Origin: Neoceratodus forsteri
Taxonomy: Eukaryota > Chordata > Ceratodontiformes > Ceratodontidae
Length of the DNA stretch: 64,000 bases
Assembly: GCA_016271365.2 (NCBI GenBank)
Contig: CM028132.1
Span: 1,188,093,001-1,188,157,000 of the forward strand
Reading direction: 5' to 3'
Numbering within the stretch: position 1 is the first letter of the stretch; each line of letters starts with the position of its first letter. The notes beneath the pieces were generated by a model that saw only the letters and a list, made by a program, of their open reading frames with translations, searched no databases and was not told where the DNA came from. Below, piece by piece: positions 22,060 through 33,899 of this stretch. Made by a program: the position numbers and the translations under genes.

Positions 22060-22206
22060 GGTCTGAGGCAGTTGGTCATTGGTAGTTGGTGAAAACCCTG
22101 TCTACACAATAGGTCATGGGGTAGAGTAGGGTAAAACTGGACAGACTGGATGGAGCAATGGTCTTTTTCTGCTGACATTGGCTATGTTTCTTTGTTTCTA
22201 TGTTAT
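22060..22206 (+). mobile_element. CR1-A, 3' end fragment
   Basis: It ends with the CR1 3' signature: 'ACTGGACAGACTGGATGGAG', then 'GGTCTTTTTCTGCTGACATT', then octamer-like repeats of TTTCTATG. The same layout terminates the other CR1 copies in this window. Only the 3' UTR and possibly the end of ORF2 remain. Confidence 0.65.
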
Positions 22207-22595
22207 GGTGGACTACTTAGCTTCATAGATAAGGAGGTATGCAGGGAGGACAATGAGAACTGGATAGTGAGCTGTTTCCTACAAACCAGAGTGGAGCATC
22301 TGCAAAGGATGAAAAGTCAGATACTGAAGGGATCTGGGTTGGACCCTGCAGTGGCTGTTCACATGGGTACTGGAGCCCTAGGCAGCAGGATAGATAAGTA
22401 CTAAGCAGGACTCTGGGGAGCTAGGGGAGGTCCTTATGAGGAGGGGATATAGGGTCATTATCCCAGAAATTGCATGTGCCAAGAGCTGGCCCAGGCCAAC
22501 ATCCATTTGACTGAGAAATGCTTGGTTGCAAAATTAGTCTTAACATGATGGTTTTATCTTTCTCAGTAGCTGGTATAATGTCTGGCACAGGTTTG

Positions 22596-22600
<5 letters not shown>

Positions 22601-22630
<30 letters not shown>
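22601..22630. repeat. (TA)n microsatellite
   Basis: About 15 uninterrupted AT dinucleotides inside the ORF1 part of CR1-B. Confidence 0.95.
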
Positions 22631-22633
<3 letters not shown>

Positions 22634-22904
22634 GGACATGTTGCGTTTAAATAGAAGGGGGCTAGGGTGTTGGGGAAGAAGATAAACAGTAGTGGCAGGT
22701 CATTTAAACTAATGGTGTTATTAATAATGGATGATGGCTCCCTACAGGAGAATAAAGAGGGAATGAGACAGACTGGAGTACAATCATCACTAAATCAAAG
22801 TAGCTATGATAGCCCAATTAAGGTTAAAAGAACATACATGGAGAACTGAGAAATGCTGGAAATGTATCCTGATTAAGTGAGGAGTCTGAGTAACAAAATG
22901 GAAG

Positions 22905-23252
22905 TGTAACCCCCCCCCCGGTGGGGCAGAATAAGCAAAAGCTGTTTAGAAAATGTCACCCCTTAGTCTGAAAGTCTTTGGCCTAACCCCCTAAAGGGTT
23001 AACTTTTTAGCTCCTCCAGGGAGGCTGTCTGGGATTGACTGGGAGCACTCCTGGAGGGCGGGACTTTTTTGGCCCATGAAGAAGCACATGGGTGGCAGAG
23101 TCAGTCCCAAGGTGGGAGTGGGGTGATTGCCTGCTACTGCAGGAACCCTTTGGTTTTTCTGAGAGGGGAGGCCAGAGACAGTGCCCTGAGTGGACATAAT
23201 GGTGGCCATTACCTTTGAGACCCTGTTGAGGGGATGACTCACCCCCGAGGGA

Positions 23253-23284
<32 letters not shown>

Positions 23285-23385
23285 CCAAACTTCTTGCTTG
23301 GCATCAGCGATATTTGAACCCAGAGAGGATGGACTGCCTAGTCCATGGCAAAAGCCACATCTGGCACCACAGATCTGTCTAATTC
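22905..23385 (+). mobile_element. R1 interspersed repeat, copy 1
   Basis: It shares long blocks with 47,690-48,110: GGGATTG(A/G)CTGGGAGCAC, GAGTCAGTCCCAAGGTGGGA, then GGCCATTACCTTT and CTTGGCATCAG, and CACTGCCTAGTCCATGGC-like text. A GA-rich run sits in the same place in both copies. It lies inside CR1-B, so it moved after that copy inserted, or replaced its endonuclease part by rearrangement. It has no coding frame of note. It could be an LTR or a SINE; I cannot decide. Confidence 0.55.
23250..23284. repeat. (GA)n microsatellite
   Basis: GA dinucleotide run inside R1 copy 1. The second R1 copy has a shorter G/GA run at the same internal position (about 47,937-47,965). Confidence 0.9.
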
Positions 23386-24770
23386 AAGGTCAACATAGTC
23401 AAAGAATCAAGCCACTCTAAGACAAGGGTCTTAGACTTCAGAAGAACAGACTTCGCACAAATGAAAAAAAACTTTAGGGATAACCTTGAGGAAAAGGCGG
23501 CAGGGGGGTGGAGGAACGTTGGGCAAGCATAAAAGAGGCACTAGCAAAAGTAACTGAGAAATGTTCTAGAATGGTCAGTAAGGTGAGGAAAAAAGAAACC
23601 CACTATGGTTCACAACAGAAGTAGGAGCACCAGTGAGAGAAAAGAGACGAGCATTTAGAAAATACAAGGGTTTAAATAGCGACAAGGATAGGGAGACATA
23701 CAAGGTTAGCTTAAAGGAGGAGGCAAGTAGAGTGAGCAGAGTGGCAAAGGTACAAATGGAGGAAGAAATAGCGCAAGGAGTCAAGGGGGGCAAAACGACC
23801 TTCTTAGGTACAGAGGCAAAAGAAGGACAAATAAGGGAGGGATAGTCAGGCTCATAGGTAAGGATGGGAAGAGGGTGGAGGGAGACAGAGAAAAGGCTGA
23901 AGTCTTAAATGAGTACTTTTGCTCTGTATTTACAAGGGAAGAACCTGGCTAGGGACCCATCCCAAACTGGGATGAAAATCAGGAAAAGGGGATAGACATA
24001 AACCCATTCACAGAAGAGAGGGTAAACACAGAACTGAAAAAACTACAGGTGGATAAGGCCATGGGTCCGTACAGAGTCCACTCACGTATTCTGAGGGAAC
24101 TCAGTGATGAACTGGCTGCACCTCTGACAGATCTATTTAGCCGATCCCTAAGAGAAGGAACAGTTCCCCAGGACTGGAAAAGGGTGATAGTGATTCCCAG
24201 ACACAAGAGTGGCAGCAAAGAGGATACAGGAAACTACCACCCAGTCAGTCTCACCTCAGTAGAGGGAAAGATAATGGAATCACTGCTGAAAGAAAGAATA
24301 AGAGCATTTCTGGAACAAACAGGCCAACTGGATGACAAACAGCATGACTTCACAGTGGGACAGTCCTGCCAGACAAATCAGATCGAGTTCTTTGACTCGG
24401 CTGCTAGAGCAGTGGACCAGGGGGGTGCTGTGGATGTTATCTGCCTTGACTTTAGCAAAGATTTCAGCTCAGTCCCACACAGAAGACTGATAAATAAGCT
24501 TGAGCATACAGGGGTAGGGAGGGAAGTGGTATCATGGGTGAGTAGCTGGCTAGATCAGAGAACTCAAACTGTCATGATAAATAGGGCAACATCAGGGGAT
24601 AGGGAGGTAACCAGTGATGTGCCACAGGGATCCGTCCTGGGGTCATTGCTCTTCAATGTTTTCATCAGGGAGCAAAGGAGCTAGGTGGGAAGGTGTGTCT
24701 GTTTGCAGATGACACAGAGATCTGCAATAGAGTGGACACTGCACAAGGGGTGGAGCAAATGAGAGGTGAC

Positions 24771-25299
24771 CTACTTTTGACTTGGCTCCTGCTACTGACT
24801 GTTCTACATCTGCCTGCCACTCCATCCTTGCTGCCTACTCCTGGGAAGAGGTAATCTGCAAGGCAAGAACTGTCACGGGCTGAAGAAGTACTGCTTGGTG
24901 TAAAATACTCTGAAAGTACAGTTATGGGCGTTTGCTTATTCTGTGGGACAGGTTGTATTTTTGTTCATTGTGCAGGGGGCACGGGGGAGCCGGCAGCTGG
25001 ACAGGTCATCTGGGGCAGGGTTTTGCACTTAAGAAACTTGTACCGCTTGCTAGTGCAAGCGAGTGGCGCAAGTGCCACTTGGTAGGGAAAAAGCACTTTA
25101 ATATATTTAAGTGTTTTAGTAATAATACAGTAAGAAAATATAGCTGTTTGAGAAGGATCCCAACCTTAAATAGTTATAATCCATTGTCCTTTTGTTTTGG
25201 TGAGGTGTGGTATTGAAAAGGGGATAATTTTCTGGTTTGGGTTATGTGCATTATACTGTTTTTATCTTGTCCATTTTATTTTGGTAATTTATAGTATCA
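24771..25299. other. unassigned spacer
   Basis: No recognised element between the truncated CR1-B and LINE Y2. The later part may be the 5' leader of Y2. Confidence 0.4.
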
Positions 25300-28200
25300 G
25301 GTAAAAAATGTTATTTTATGTAGTAATTGGTAGCTTACTACTTTCCCTTAATTCCCCTGAGTTGATTTTTAATACTGATACCTCATTTGATTTGCCCAAT
25401 AATTATTGTAGCTTGGATGCTTTTTCTACCCCTGTTCATCAGTCTTTCCCAGGGCCTTTGATTACTTGGAGACTAAACAGGCCCTCACCTTTTCTTACTT
25501 TGGACTATGTATTCTGCCAGATTCATAGTTTAAAACCTTGCTTTTCCTCGGTTATAGTTAAAAACTATTATTATCAAAAATCCCCGACTGTGAGATAAGC
25601 AATTATGTTATTATTATTAGGTTCTGTTTATCAGGTTCTGTTCATCCTTATCCAGCCCCCCACCCCCCCGTTAGCAGAACCTGTTGGGTATCAGTGTTTA
25701 TCATCTAATAATTTGAAAGTTTCCCAGTCCTCCAATTTAAATATTGTTCATCTTAATATCCAGAGTTTACAAGCTAAATGGTCTTTATTTGAGGCTTGGA
25801 TTGCACATCATAATTTTGATGTGCTCACTCTATCGGAGACCTGGTTGAATAGTAAAAGACCTGATTCCCAAATCTCTCTAGAAGGGTATGATTTATATAG
25901 ACAAAACAGGTTAGGTAGGATGGGGTGGGGTGGGGGTACTTTTATTTATGTTAAGTCTATACATAATTCATTGCCTATGGAACATACAGGGGAAGGGATA
26001 GGGTGTGAATTTATCTCCATAGATCTTATTATAGATAGTGAGAAACATCTGTTGATTAGTTCAATTTACATCCCCCTGGGCTGCTTAAACAGGGTTTAGA
26101 GTTAATTACTAGGATTAAGACAAGTTTTCCCTTAACTGAGAATGGATTTTAATGGGGTATTTTAACTGTGATTGGGCTCAGGAGTCTAATATGGAAGTCA
26201 AGGAACTGTTTGCAGAATGGGAGGTTCAGCAGTTAATTCAGGACCTAACTAGACTTAATTATAGGTCAGGTAAAGGTCCCTACTGGACTGGATTGTGGCC
26301 ACCCATCCGAATAATATTGGCTCTTCTCAGGTTTTATCAGATTCCATCAGTGACCACAGTCCGGTCCAGTGTGAGTGGTCCTTTAAGAGGAAGAAAAATC
26401 CCCCGGTGTTAACTGAAACCTGGAACATTAAAAGAATTAATCAAGAAGAGATGAACAATGCCTGTAGCAAGATGAACTGGTCTGTTCTGGATTCAGTCCT
26501 TGATGTTAATGACTTACTAACAACCTTTTCAGAATTAATTAACCAGGTAATTGATAAATTGGCACCCAAAAAGAAAATGTGTATTAGGGCCAATAAGAAA
26601 AGATGGATTAATAAGGATCTTTTGGAACTAATGAAATTAAGGGACAGATCTTGGACCCAGTATAAAAAGAGTCCTGACCCAGCTAGTCTAGTGAAATATA
26701 AAAGGTTTAGGAATGAATAAAAAGCCGAAATACGTAAAGCTAAAAGACAGTATTTTCTATTGGAGTAATTTAAATATTTTCAAAATCCCTGGAAGACTTG
26801 GGAGGTCCTGAACAATTTGATGGGCCATAATAGACGTGATTCATCCTTTAAATTGCAAGATGGCAATAAAGTTATCTCTGATCCCTTTAAGGCAGCTAAT
26901 ATGTTTAATTCTTACTGTATTTTGATGACCTTTGTAGATTTCAAACTAATTTTTCTAGTACTTCCCCTTGTCATGATCATGCGGTTGTAAGAAATAATTA
27001 TTTTCTTCAGTTTAATTTTCAAACTATTTTCCCCTGGAAGTAAAGGATCTTATTTTAAAAAGTAACCCTGGGCCTTCTTTGGGATTTGATGGAACTGACT
27101 TTAGATTCCTTAAATTAGGTATTATTCATTGGCCTTTCCAATATCTTATATTTAATCGTTCCCTATGCTCAGGTACTTTTCCCAATCTTTGGAAAATAGC
27201 CATTATTAAACCGATTTTTAAGAATGGGGAAAAACTGAAGTGGCTCATTTCAGACCTATTTCTTTATTGTCACCTTTGAGTAAGGTTCTAGAGAGGATCA
27301 TCTTTAATCAGTCTATATGTTTTCTTGATGGAAATGGTCTTCTCTCCCAATGTCAGCATGAGTTTAAAGCTAAATATAGCACAGAGACGGCCTTGGTGGG
27401 GTTTACCAGCTGCATACAGAGTTCCCTTGATAAAGGGGACTCTGAGGCAGCTGTATTTGTGGACCCCTACCAAGGCCTTCAATCTAGTTGATTATGAGCT
27501 GTTCATTAGTTCTTTGCCTAGTTTTAACTTTTCAGGGATGGTTATAAATTGTTTTTCAAATTATTTGCAAAATGGAAAGCACATCATTGAAATTCATGGA
27601 ATAAGGTCTGATTGTAGCGCCACTATTTGCGGGGTACCCCAGGGCTCCATCCTGGGGCCCCTGATATTTTCCCTCTACTTCAGCTCAGCCCCCTTATGAT
27701 TTTTTCCAGCTCTAAAAAGAAAAAGGATTTAGTAGCCCCCTTAGTTGATATTCAGGGTAAACCTATTGACCTAATTGATAATTTCAAATATCTGGGTATT
27801 ACCCTGGATTTGGGCCTTATCTTTGAGACTCATATAACCAACATTATTAAAGTCCTGCATCAGAGGCTGGGTTGTATGTTTAGGATTAAACAGTTCCTGA
27901 CTGAAGATTCGAAAAGGATACTTATTCCTAGCTTTATTTTTGGATTACTTGACTATGGATTAGCAATTTATACTGCTACTAGCAAAAGGACATTTTCCAA
28001 ATTAAATTCAACATATAATAGTTCTTTGAGGTTTATGATTGATCTTCCTCAAAGGACCCTTTATTACTTAATGTACGATGAATCTAGATGTCCTTCCTTA
28101 AGAAATAGGGTTACGATTAGTTTAGGATCCCTATTATTTCAAGTTACCATGGATTCTCTCCCTGCTTGTTTTAATACATTATTCCCCAAAAGCTCTATTA

Positions 28201-28524
28201 CACGTACAACTAGATCCCAGTGAAGACATGTTTTCCAACTCCCACTGTGTAAAAAAGCCTATAGTCAAAGATCTTTATTATATCATGCTCCCCACTTTAT
28301 TAAATTTATTCTAGGTGATCTATTGAATTGTAATACGATTCATACTTTCAAATTTCGACTTAAATTATGGTTGGACTCCTCTAACAATAGTTCTTGCAAT
28401 TCTTAATAACTGTTTGTTGTATGGTCTGTTATGCACATTGTTGAATTATGTCTTGTCTATTTAAGTGTTTTTTTGGCCACTTGACACTTGTGAAAAAGGG
28501 CACTTGTGCTCATCTTGCTTTCAA

Positions 28525-28525
<1 letters not shown>
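25300..28525 (+). mobile_element. LINE Y2 (non-LTR retrotransposon)
   Basis: Same type as Y1 and Y3. It has a leader with a hydrophobic start (about 25,600), EN, RT and C-terminal domain, then an AT-rich 3' UTR running straight into an 80 bp (TA)n array at 28,526. Base composition is clearly AT-richer than Y1, although the protein blocks correspond. Decayed by frameshifts and an internal deletion. Confidence 0.75.
25605..28223 (+). pseudogene. LINE Y2 ORF2 (EN-RT), lacking the YADD block
   Basis: EN: LNIVHLNIQSLQAKWSLFE (about 25,735), LTLSETWLN (about 25,830), a GYFNCDW block (about 26,152, GDFN-like) and DSISDHSPVQCEW (about 26,340). Linker with KKRWINKDL (about 26,600). RT: FRPISLLSPLSKVLERIIF (about 27,245), then CGVPQGSILGPLIFSLY (about 27,628). 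It then jumps to MIFSSSKKKKDLVAP (about 27,700) and FKYLGITLDLGLIF. The catalytic YADD segment expected between these blocks is missing. The C-terminus is intact to 28,223 (GLLDYGLAIYTATSK). Confidence 0.75.

Positions 28526-28605
<80 letters not shown>
28526..28605. repeat. (TA)n microsatellite at LINE Y2 3' end
   Basis: About 40 uninterrupted TA units directly at the junction between LINE Y2 and CR1-C. Probably grown from the Y2 tail. Confidence 0.95.
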
Positions 28606-28610
<5 letters not shown>

Positions 28611-30809
28611 AAAGTTAGAAACGGAGCATCCCAACCACTGCAACTACTAAAGAACAGGTCTTATTAGAGGCATTTTGGGACAACTTCCTGGTGCAGATGG
28701 TCCAGTAGCAAACTAGATTGGGCAGGATGCTGGATCTGGTTCTATCAAATGTGGAGGCTATACGGGATCTGAAGGTTGAGGCTCCTCTTGCTGGGAGTGA
28801 CCACCACATGGTATGGTTCATGCTGAACATGGGCAGGGAAACGGGAGGTACAGGTACCAGGGTGATAGACTTTAAGGGGGCGGACTTTAAAAAGATGGGG
28901 AAATTTTGGGAAGGCATCTGACGGGTATTCAGCCGCACATGGGCGCCAGTCAAAAATGGAATATTATTATGAAAGGACTGGTGGAGGCTACTGGGACATG
29001 TACAAGAACAAAGAATAAGAAGGGCAGGGCAAAAAATCCTAGCTGGCTGACAAAGAAGGTCATGGAGAGGTGAGGGCCAAAAAGGCATATCGGAGACTCA
29101 AGAAATCCGGGGTTAACAGGGAGATGTATCTGAAGAAGTCCAGGGAGGCAACCAGGCTGGTCAGAGTGGCCAAAGCTTCCAAAGAACTGACGTTGGCACA
29201 GGGCATTAAGACCAGAGAAAAGGACTTCTTCAGATACATCAGAGAAAGATGAAAAATCAAGGATCTGATTGTGAGGATTAGAAAGGACGGGGGCTGGGTG
29301 GAGAAGGGGGAGGACCAGGCAGAGGCACTTAATGATTACTTCTGCTCTGTGTTCACGAAGAAGAAAGAGGGGCAGACACCACCTGGGAGAGGGGGAGTGG
29401 GCAGTGGGGGGAAGGGGTGATGGATATAGGGATTACAGAGGATAGGGTGCTGAAAGAATTAAGGGCTCTGAGGGGGGATAAGGCACCAGGTCCAGATGGT
29501 ATTCACCCTAGAGTACACAAGGAACTAGCGGCGCTCCTGGCAAGATCTCTGGCTGACCTGTTTAATACCTCATTGGACACAGGATGCATTCCACAGGATT
29601 GGAGGATGGCTCATGTGGTACCCATTCACAAAAGTGGACCAAAGGACAAACCAGGCAACTACTGGCCAGTGAGCCTCACATCAATTGTGGGAAAACTCAT
29701 GGAGATGATCCTAAAAGAGAGGCTGGTGACCTTCTTGGAGAACAATGGGCTCCAGGACAGTCAGCAGCACAGGTTTGTCTTGGGAAGATCCTGCCAGACA
29801 AACCTGATTGAGTACTATGACTGGGTAACAAGGGAACTGGACAAAGGCCATGCAGTGGATGTCCTGTATTTGGATTTCAGCAAGGCCTTTGATTCCGTGC
29901 CATCTGGGAGGCTGAGGGGGAAGCTGGAATATATAGGAGTGGGAACAAAGATGGTTAATTGGATCACCAATTGGCTTAATGAAAGGCAGCAAAGGGTAGT
30001 GGTGGTGGGGGGAACTCTCAACACCGAGGGATGTAATGAGCGGTGCGCCGCAGGGATAAGTTTTGGGACTGGTGTTATTCGGGATATTCATAGTGGATAT
30101 CTCCCACGGGGTCCGGAGTAAGATCAGTCTCTTCGCAGACGACAAAAATGGGAGCTGTGGTTGATGACATTGAGGGGTGGAGTGGGCTGCAGGAGGACCT
30201 GACCAAACTACAGGAGTGGTTGGAGGCATGGCAGTTGGGGTTTAACGCCAAAAAGTGCACGGTACTGCACTTCAGGGCTAATAATCAGGGGAAGCGCTAT
30301 CAGCTTGGGGGGGGGGGTACAGCTGGAGTGCACCGAGGAGGAAAAGGATCTAGGGGTACTTATAACAGGGAGTATGAACAACTCAGTGCAGTGCAGTGCA
30401 GGAAATGGGCAGCAAAAGCCAACAAGATGTTGGGGTGTATTGCGAGGGGAATCTCCTCCAGGAATAGGGAGGTGATCCTGCCGCTGTACAGGTCACTGGT
30501 CTGGCCACACCTGGAGTACTGCATGCAGTACTGGCTCCCATTCCTGAAGAAGGACATCAGATTGTTGGAGGGTGTCCAGCTGAGGGCAACAAGGATGATC
30601 CAGGGGTTAGAGGGATACTCCTATGAGGAAAGGCTGGGTGAAATGAATAGGTATTCCCTGGATGAGAGGAGGGATGAGGGAGACATGATCGAAACCTTTA
30701 AATACTTAAAGGGGATAAACAAGACTGGCACAAAAGAGATTTTCCAGATCAGAAGGGGGAGGATCACGAGGAGGCACCAGCTGAGATTGAAGGGGGAAGA
30801 TTCAGAAGG
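28606..30809 (+). mobile_element. CR1-C, 5' part (interrupted by CR1-D)
   Basis: 5'-truncated CR1 starting in the endonuclease C-terminal part. It is interrupted at 30,809 by the 8.25 kb CR1-D insertion and continues at 39,061-39,297. A 7 bp near-duplicate (CAGAAGG at 30,803-30,809, CAGGAGG at 39,061-39,067) flanks the insertion. Reading from GGRFRR on the left into HYYMERVVNKWNALP on the right gives a continuous CR1 C-terminus. Confidence 0.85.
28690..30809 (+). pseudogene. CR1-C ORF2 (EN-RT) remnant
   Basis: EN end: MLDLVLSNVEAIRDL then GSDHHMVWFML (catalytic SDH, about 28,795). RT: KAPGPDGIHPRVHKEL (about 29,485), NYWPVSLTSIVGKLMEM (about 29,660), [13 protein letters not shown] (about 29,867), then an APQG block (about 30,045) followed at once by an in-frame TAA. 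Catalytic SLFADD is intact (about 30,128). C-terminal blocks: SRNREVILPLYRSLVWPHLE, RATRMIQGLEGYSYEERLG and GDMIETFKYLKGIN. Stops and frameshifts near 30,030-30,150 inactivate it. Confidence 0.85.
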
Positions 30810-30925
30810 GAAACATGGAAACATAGAAACATAGAATTTGATGGCAGATAAGGACCGCATGGCCCACCTAGTCTGTCCATTTTCCTACCTAACAGATAAA
30901 CTTCAGATCCTAGTTAACCAACAGC

Positions 30926-33894
30926 TTACTTCCTCCTACCCCCCACTAGGACTGCCTTATGTCTGTCCCATGCATTCTTGAATTCCCCCACTGTTCTTGA
31001 CTCCATGACCTCCTCAGGAAGGCTGTTCCATGCATCCACAACCTTCTCTGTGAAAAAATAGTTCCTCACATTACCTCTGAGCCATCCCCCCTCTATCTTC
31101 AAATTGTGTCCCCATGTTCTTGCACATCTCTTTTTCTGAAATATGCTACCCTCTTGGACTTTGTTGATTCCCTTGAGGTACTTGAAAGTTTCTATCATGT
31201 CCCCTCTCTCCCTTCTTTCCTCAAGGGTATACATATTAAGCTCCTTTAGTCTTTCTTCGTATGTCTTCTGGTGCAGACCCTGCACCATTTTGGTTGCCCA
31301 CCTCTGGACAGCCTCCACTCTGTCTATGTCTTTGTGGAGATGGGGTCTCCAGAACTTCACACAGTACTCCAGATGGGGTCTCACCAACTGTCTGTACAGA
31401 GGGATAACAACTTCCTGTTTTCTACTATTGATGCCTCTTCCTATGCATCCCAGTATCCCCCAGCCTTCCTTACTGCCTTCTCACATTGCTTGCCCACCTT
31501 TAGGTCATCTGATATAATTACCCCCAGGTCCCTTTCCATTTTTACTGTTGTCAGTATCTCACCCCCCATTGTGTACTCTTCCCCTGGGTTTTTGTTTCCC
31601 ATGTGCATTACCTTGCACTTCTTTGCATTGAATCTGAGTTGCCATACATTTGACCATTCCTCCAACCTTGCCAAGTCCCTTCTCATCCTTTTCACTCCAT
31701 CTTGTGTATCAACCCTGTTGCAGATCTTTGTGTCGTCTGCAAAGAGACATACTTTTCCTTCCAGTTCCTCTGCAATGTCACTTATAAAGGCATTAAAAGG
31801 ACCGGTCCCAGTACTGAACCCTGTGTACCCGCTAGTAACCCTCCTTTCTTCACTGTGTACTCCATTTACTACTACCCTTTGCAGTCCTGTTGTCTATCCA
31901 ATTTTTATCCAGGCTACCACCTTGGGGCCCACTCCAAGGCTGGCTAACTTGTATATTAATCTTTTGTGTGGTACTGTATCAAATGCCTTGCTAAAATCTA
32001 GGCAGGCCATGTCCACAGCCCCTCCCTGGTCTACTACTTTGGTCACCCAGTTGAAGAAATCTATTAGATTCGCCTGACACGACCTTCCCATCGTGAATCC
32101 ATGCTGCCTTGGGTCCTGTGCCCCACTGGCCTCTAGGTACTCAACAATTGTTTCCTTCAGAAATGATTCCATCATTTTCCCTACCACTGAGGTCAAACTA
32201 ACTGGTCTGTAGTTTCCTGCCTTTGTCCTGCTCCCACTTTTGTGAAGAGGAATCAGCTCTGCCCTCCTCCAGTCCTCAGGTACCAACCCATCCTCCCATG
32301 ATTTGTTAAAGAGAATAGTCAGCGGTGTCACTAGTTCTACCTTAGTTCTTTTAGAATTCTTGGTGAATCCCATCAGGCCCCATTGCTTTGTCCACCTTCA
32401 ATTTTATTAGTTCTTTCAGAACCCTTTCTTCTGTAAATGGACTGGTATCGACCCCATCTTCAGAAGTGTTTCTCTGTTTGGTTTAGGTACCTCCCCTCCT
32501 CTTCCTTTGTGAATACTGAGCAGAAATATTCATTCAGTATCCCTGCTTTTTCACTGTCCCCCTCTACCCATTCCCTCCCTTTATTAAGCCTCAGTATCCC
32601 TCCTTGGTCTTTCTTCGCTTCTCTAATGTACCTATAAAAGGTTTTATCCCCTTCTTAACATAATTGGCTATCCTTTCCTCGGTTTGGGCCTTTGCTATTC
32701 TGACTGCCTTCTCAGCCTCTTTTCTGCTTTAACTGTTAAAGTTCTCTGTCCTGCTCCTTCTGTGTTTCCTTATATTTCCTGAATGCTATCCTTTTCTCCT
32801 TAACCTTCTCTGCCACCTCTTTTGAGAACCATAGTGGTTTTTTCCTTCGTTGTGTTTTATTGATTTGCACAAAGGCTTGTTGCCTCTGTGATGGCTGTTT
32901 TGATTACTCCCCATTGTTCCTCCACCCCTCCTTCTTGTCTGTTTGCTAGTGCTTTTCTAAGGCACTCCCTCATTTTCCCAAAGTCGGCCCTCCTAAAGTC
33001 CAATACTCTTGCTTTTGTATGGCTTGATTGTATGGCTGTGTTTATCGTTAACCACACTGTTTGGTGGTCGCTTGTTCCCAGATGGCTACCCACCTCTAAA
33101 TCTGAGATTCTTTCCCTGCCCCCATTTGAGAGTACCAGGTCTAAGATTGCTCCCTCCTGAGTGGGTTCCAGTACTAGCTGTCTGAGGCATGCCCCCTGTA
33201 GGGCATCAAGAATGACCTTGCTCTTGGATGTCCCTGCAGCAAAGGTGCTCCAGTTAACATCTGTCATATTCAGATCCCCCATCAACAATATCTCCCCTTT
33301 TTCTGCCATTCTAAGGAAGCCTTCTATCATTTCCTTGTCCATTCCCTCCCCCTGAGATGGGGGTCTGTATACAACCCCCTGCGGGATTGTGGTGCCATTT
33401 CCTGTCTCCAGGGTGACCCAGAGTGCCTCATCTGCTCCCTGTTTACTCTTTAGTTCTGTTGCTTTGATCCCTTCCTTTACATAGAGAGCTACTCCTCCTC
33501 CTCTTTTACCCTCCCTGTCCCTCCTGTAGATTGTGTATCCTGGTATGTTGACATCCCAGTCATGGTTCTCTGTGTACCATGTTTCTGTGACTGCCACAAT
33601 ATCCAGGCAACCCTCTTCCATCAAGGCCACTAATTCAGGGAGTTTGTTACACAGACTACGGGCATTGGTACTCATCACCCTCCACTTTTTGATAGCCTTG
33701 CCCCTTTTAGCCCAATTCCTGTCCTTACTGCCTTTGCCTTTTTTTACATTTACCTCTGCCCTGCTCCCTAATAACTTCTCTACCTTGGTGTTTGCCTCAC
33801 TAATTACCATGTTTTGTGGGGGGAGGCTGGGATTTCCCTGCTCCTTTTCAGTGACTCCCCCCTTGGCTTGTTTAAATGCTTGCCAATGAAGCAT
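30926..33894 (-). pseudogene. CR1-D ORF2 (EN-RT), lightly damaged
   Basis: The EN domain is in one open frame (33,894-32,857) with expected blocks: MSTNARSLCNKLPELVALM, VAVTETWYTENHDWDVN, YRRDREGKRGGGVALYVKEG, LLMGDLNMTDVNW and TSDHQTVWL. RT follows in shifted frames: [19 protein letters not shown] (about 32,215-32,155), [17 protein letters not shown] (about 32,010-31,960), a QGSVLGPV block (about 31,810), a LFADD-encoding stretch (about 31,745) and FNAKKCKVMHMGNKNPG (about 31,635-31,585). The end is VRPHLEYCVKFWRPHL then EERRERGDMIETFKYLKGIN (31,387-30,926). Only a few frameshifts; the youngest-looking EN in the window. Confidence 0.85.
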
Positions 33895-33899
33895 TTAAA

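Larger units (their letters stand above)
22207..24770 (+). mobile_element. CR1-B, interrupted LINE
   Basis: It starts inside ORF1 in the SGNH-esterase-like domain: a VHMGTGAL block at about 22,357, normally HxGTNDx, and an LNRRG block at about 22,645. The domain is interrupted by a segment ending in (TA)n. After an R1 insertion (22,905-23,385), which has replaced most of the endonuclease region, it resumes at the EN/RT linker (RVLDF-like, about 23,425). RT then runs to about 24,770 with [36 protein letters not shown] and CLFADDTEICNR. It is truncated there and has no 3' end. Confidence 0.75.

Noticed and set aside
31271..32077. 268-codon plus-strand open frame
   Set aside because: Antisense to the CR1-D reverse transcriptase; its openness follows from the coding strand. 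No domain of its own.
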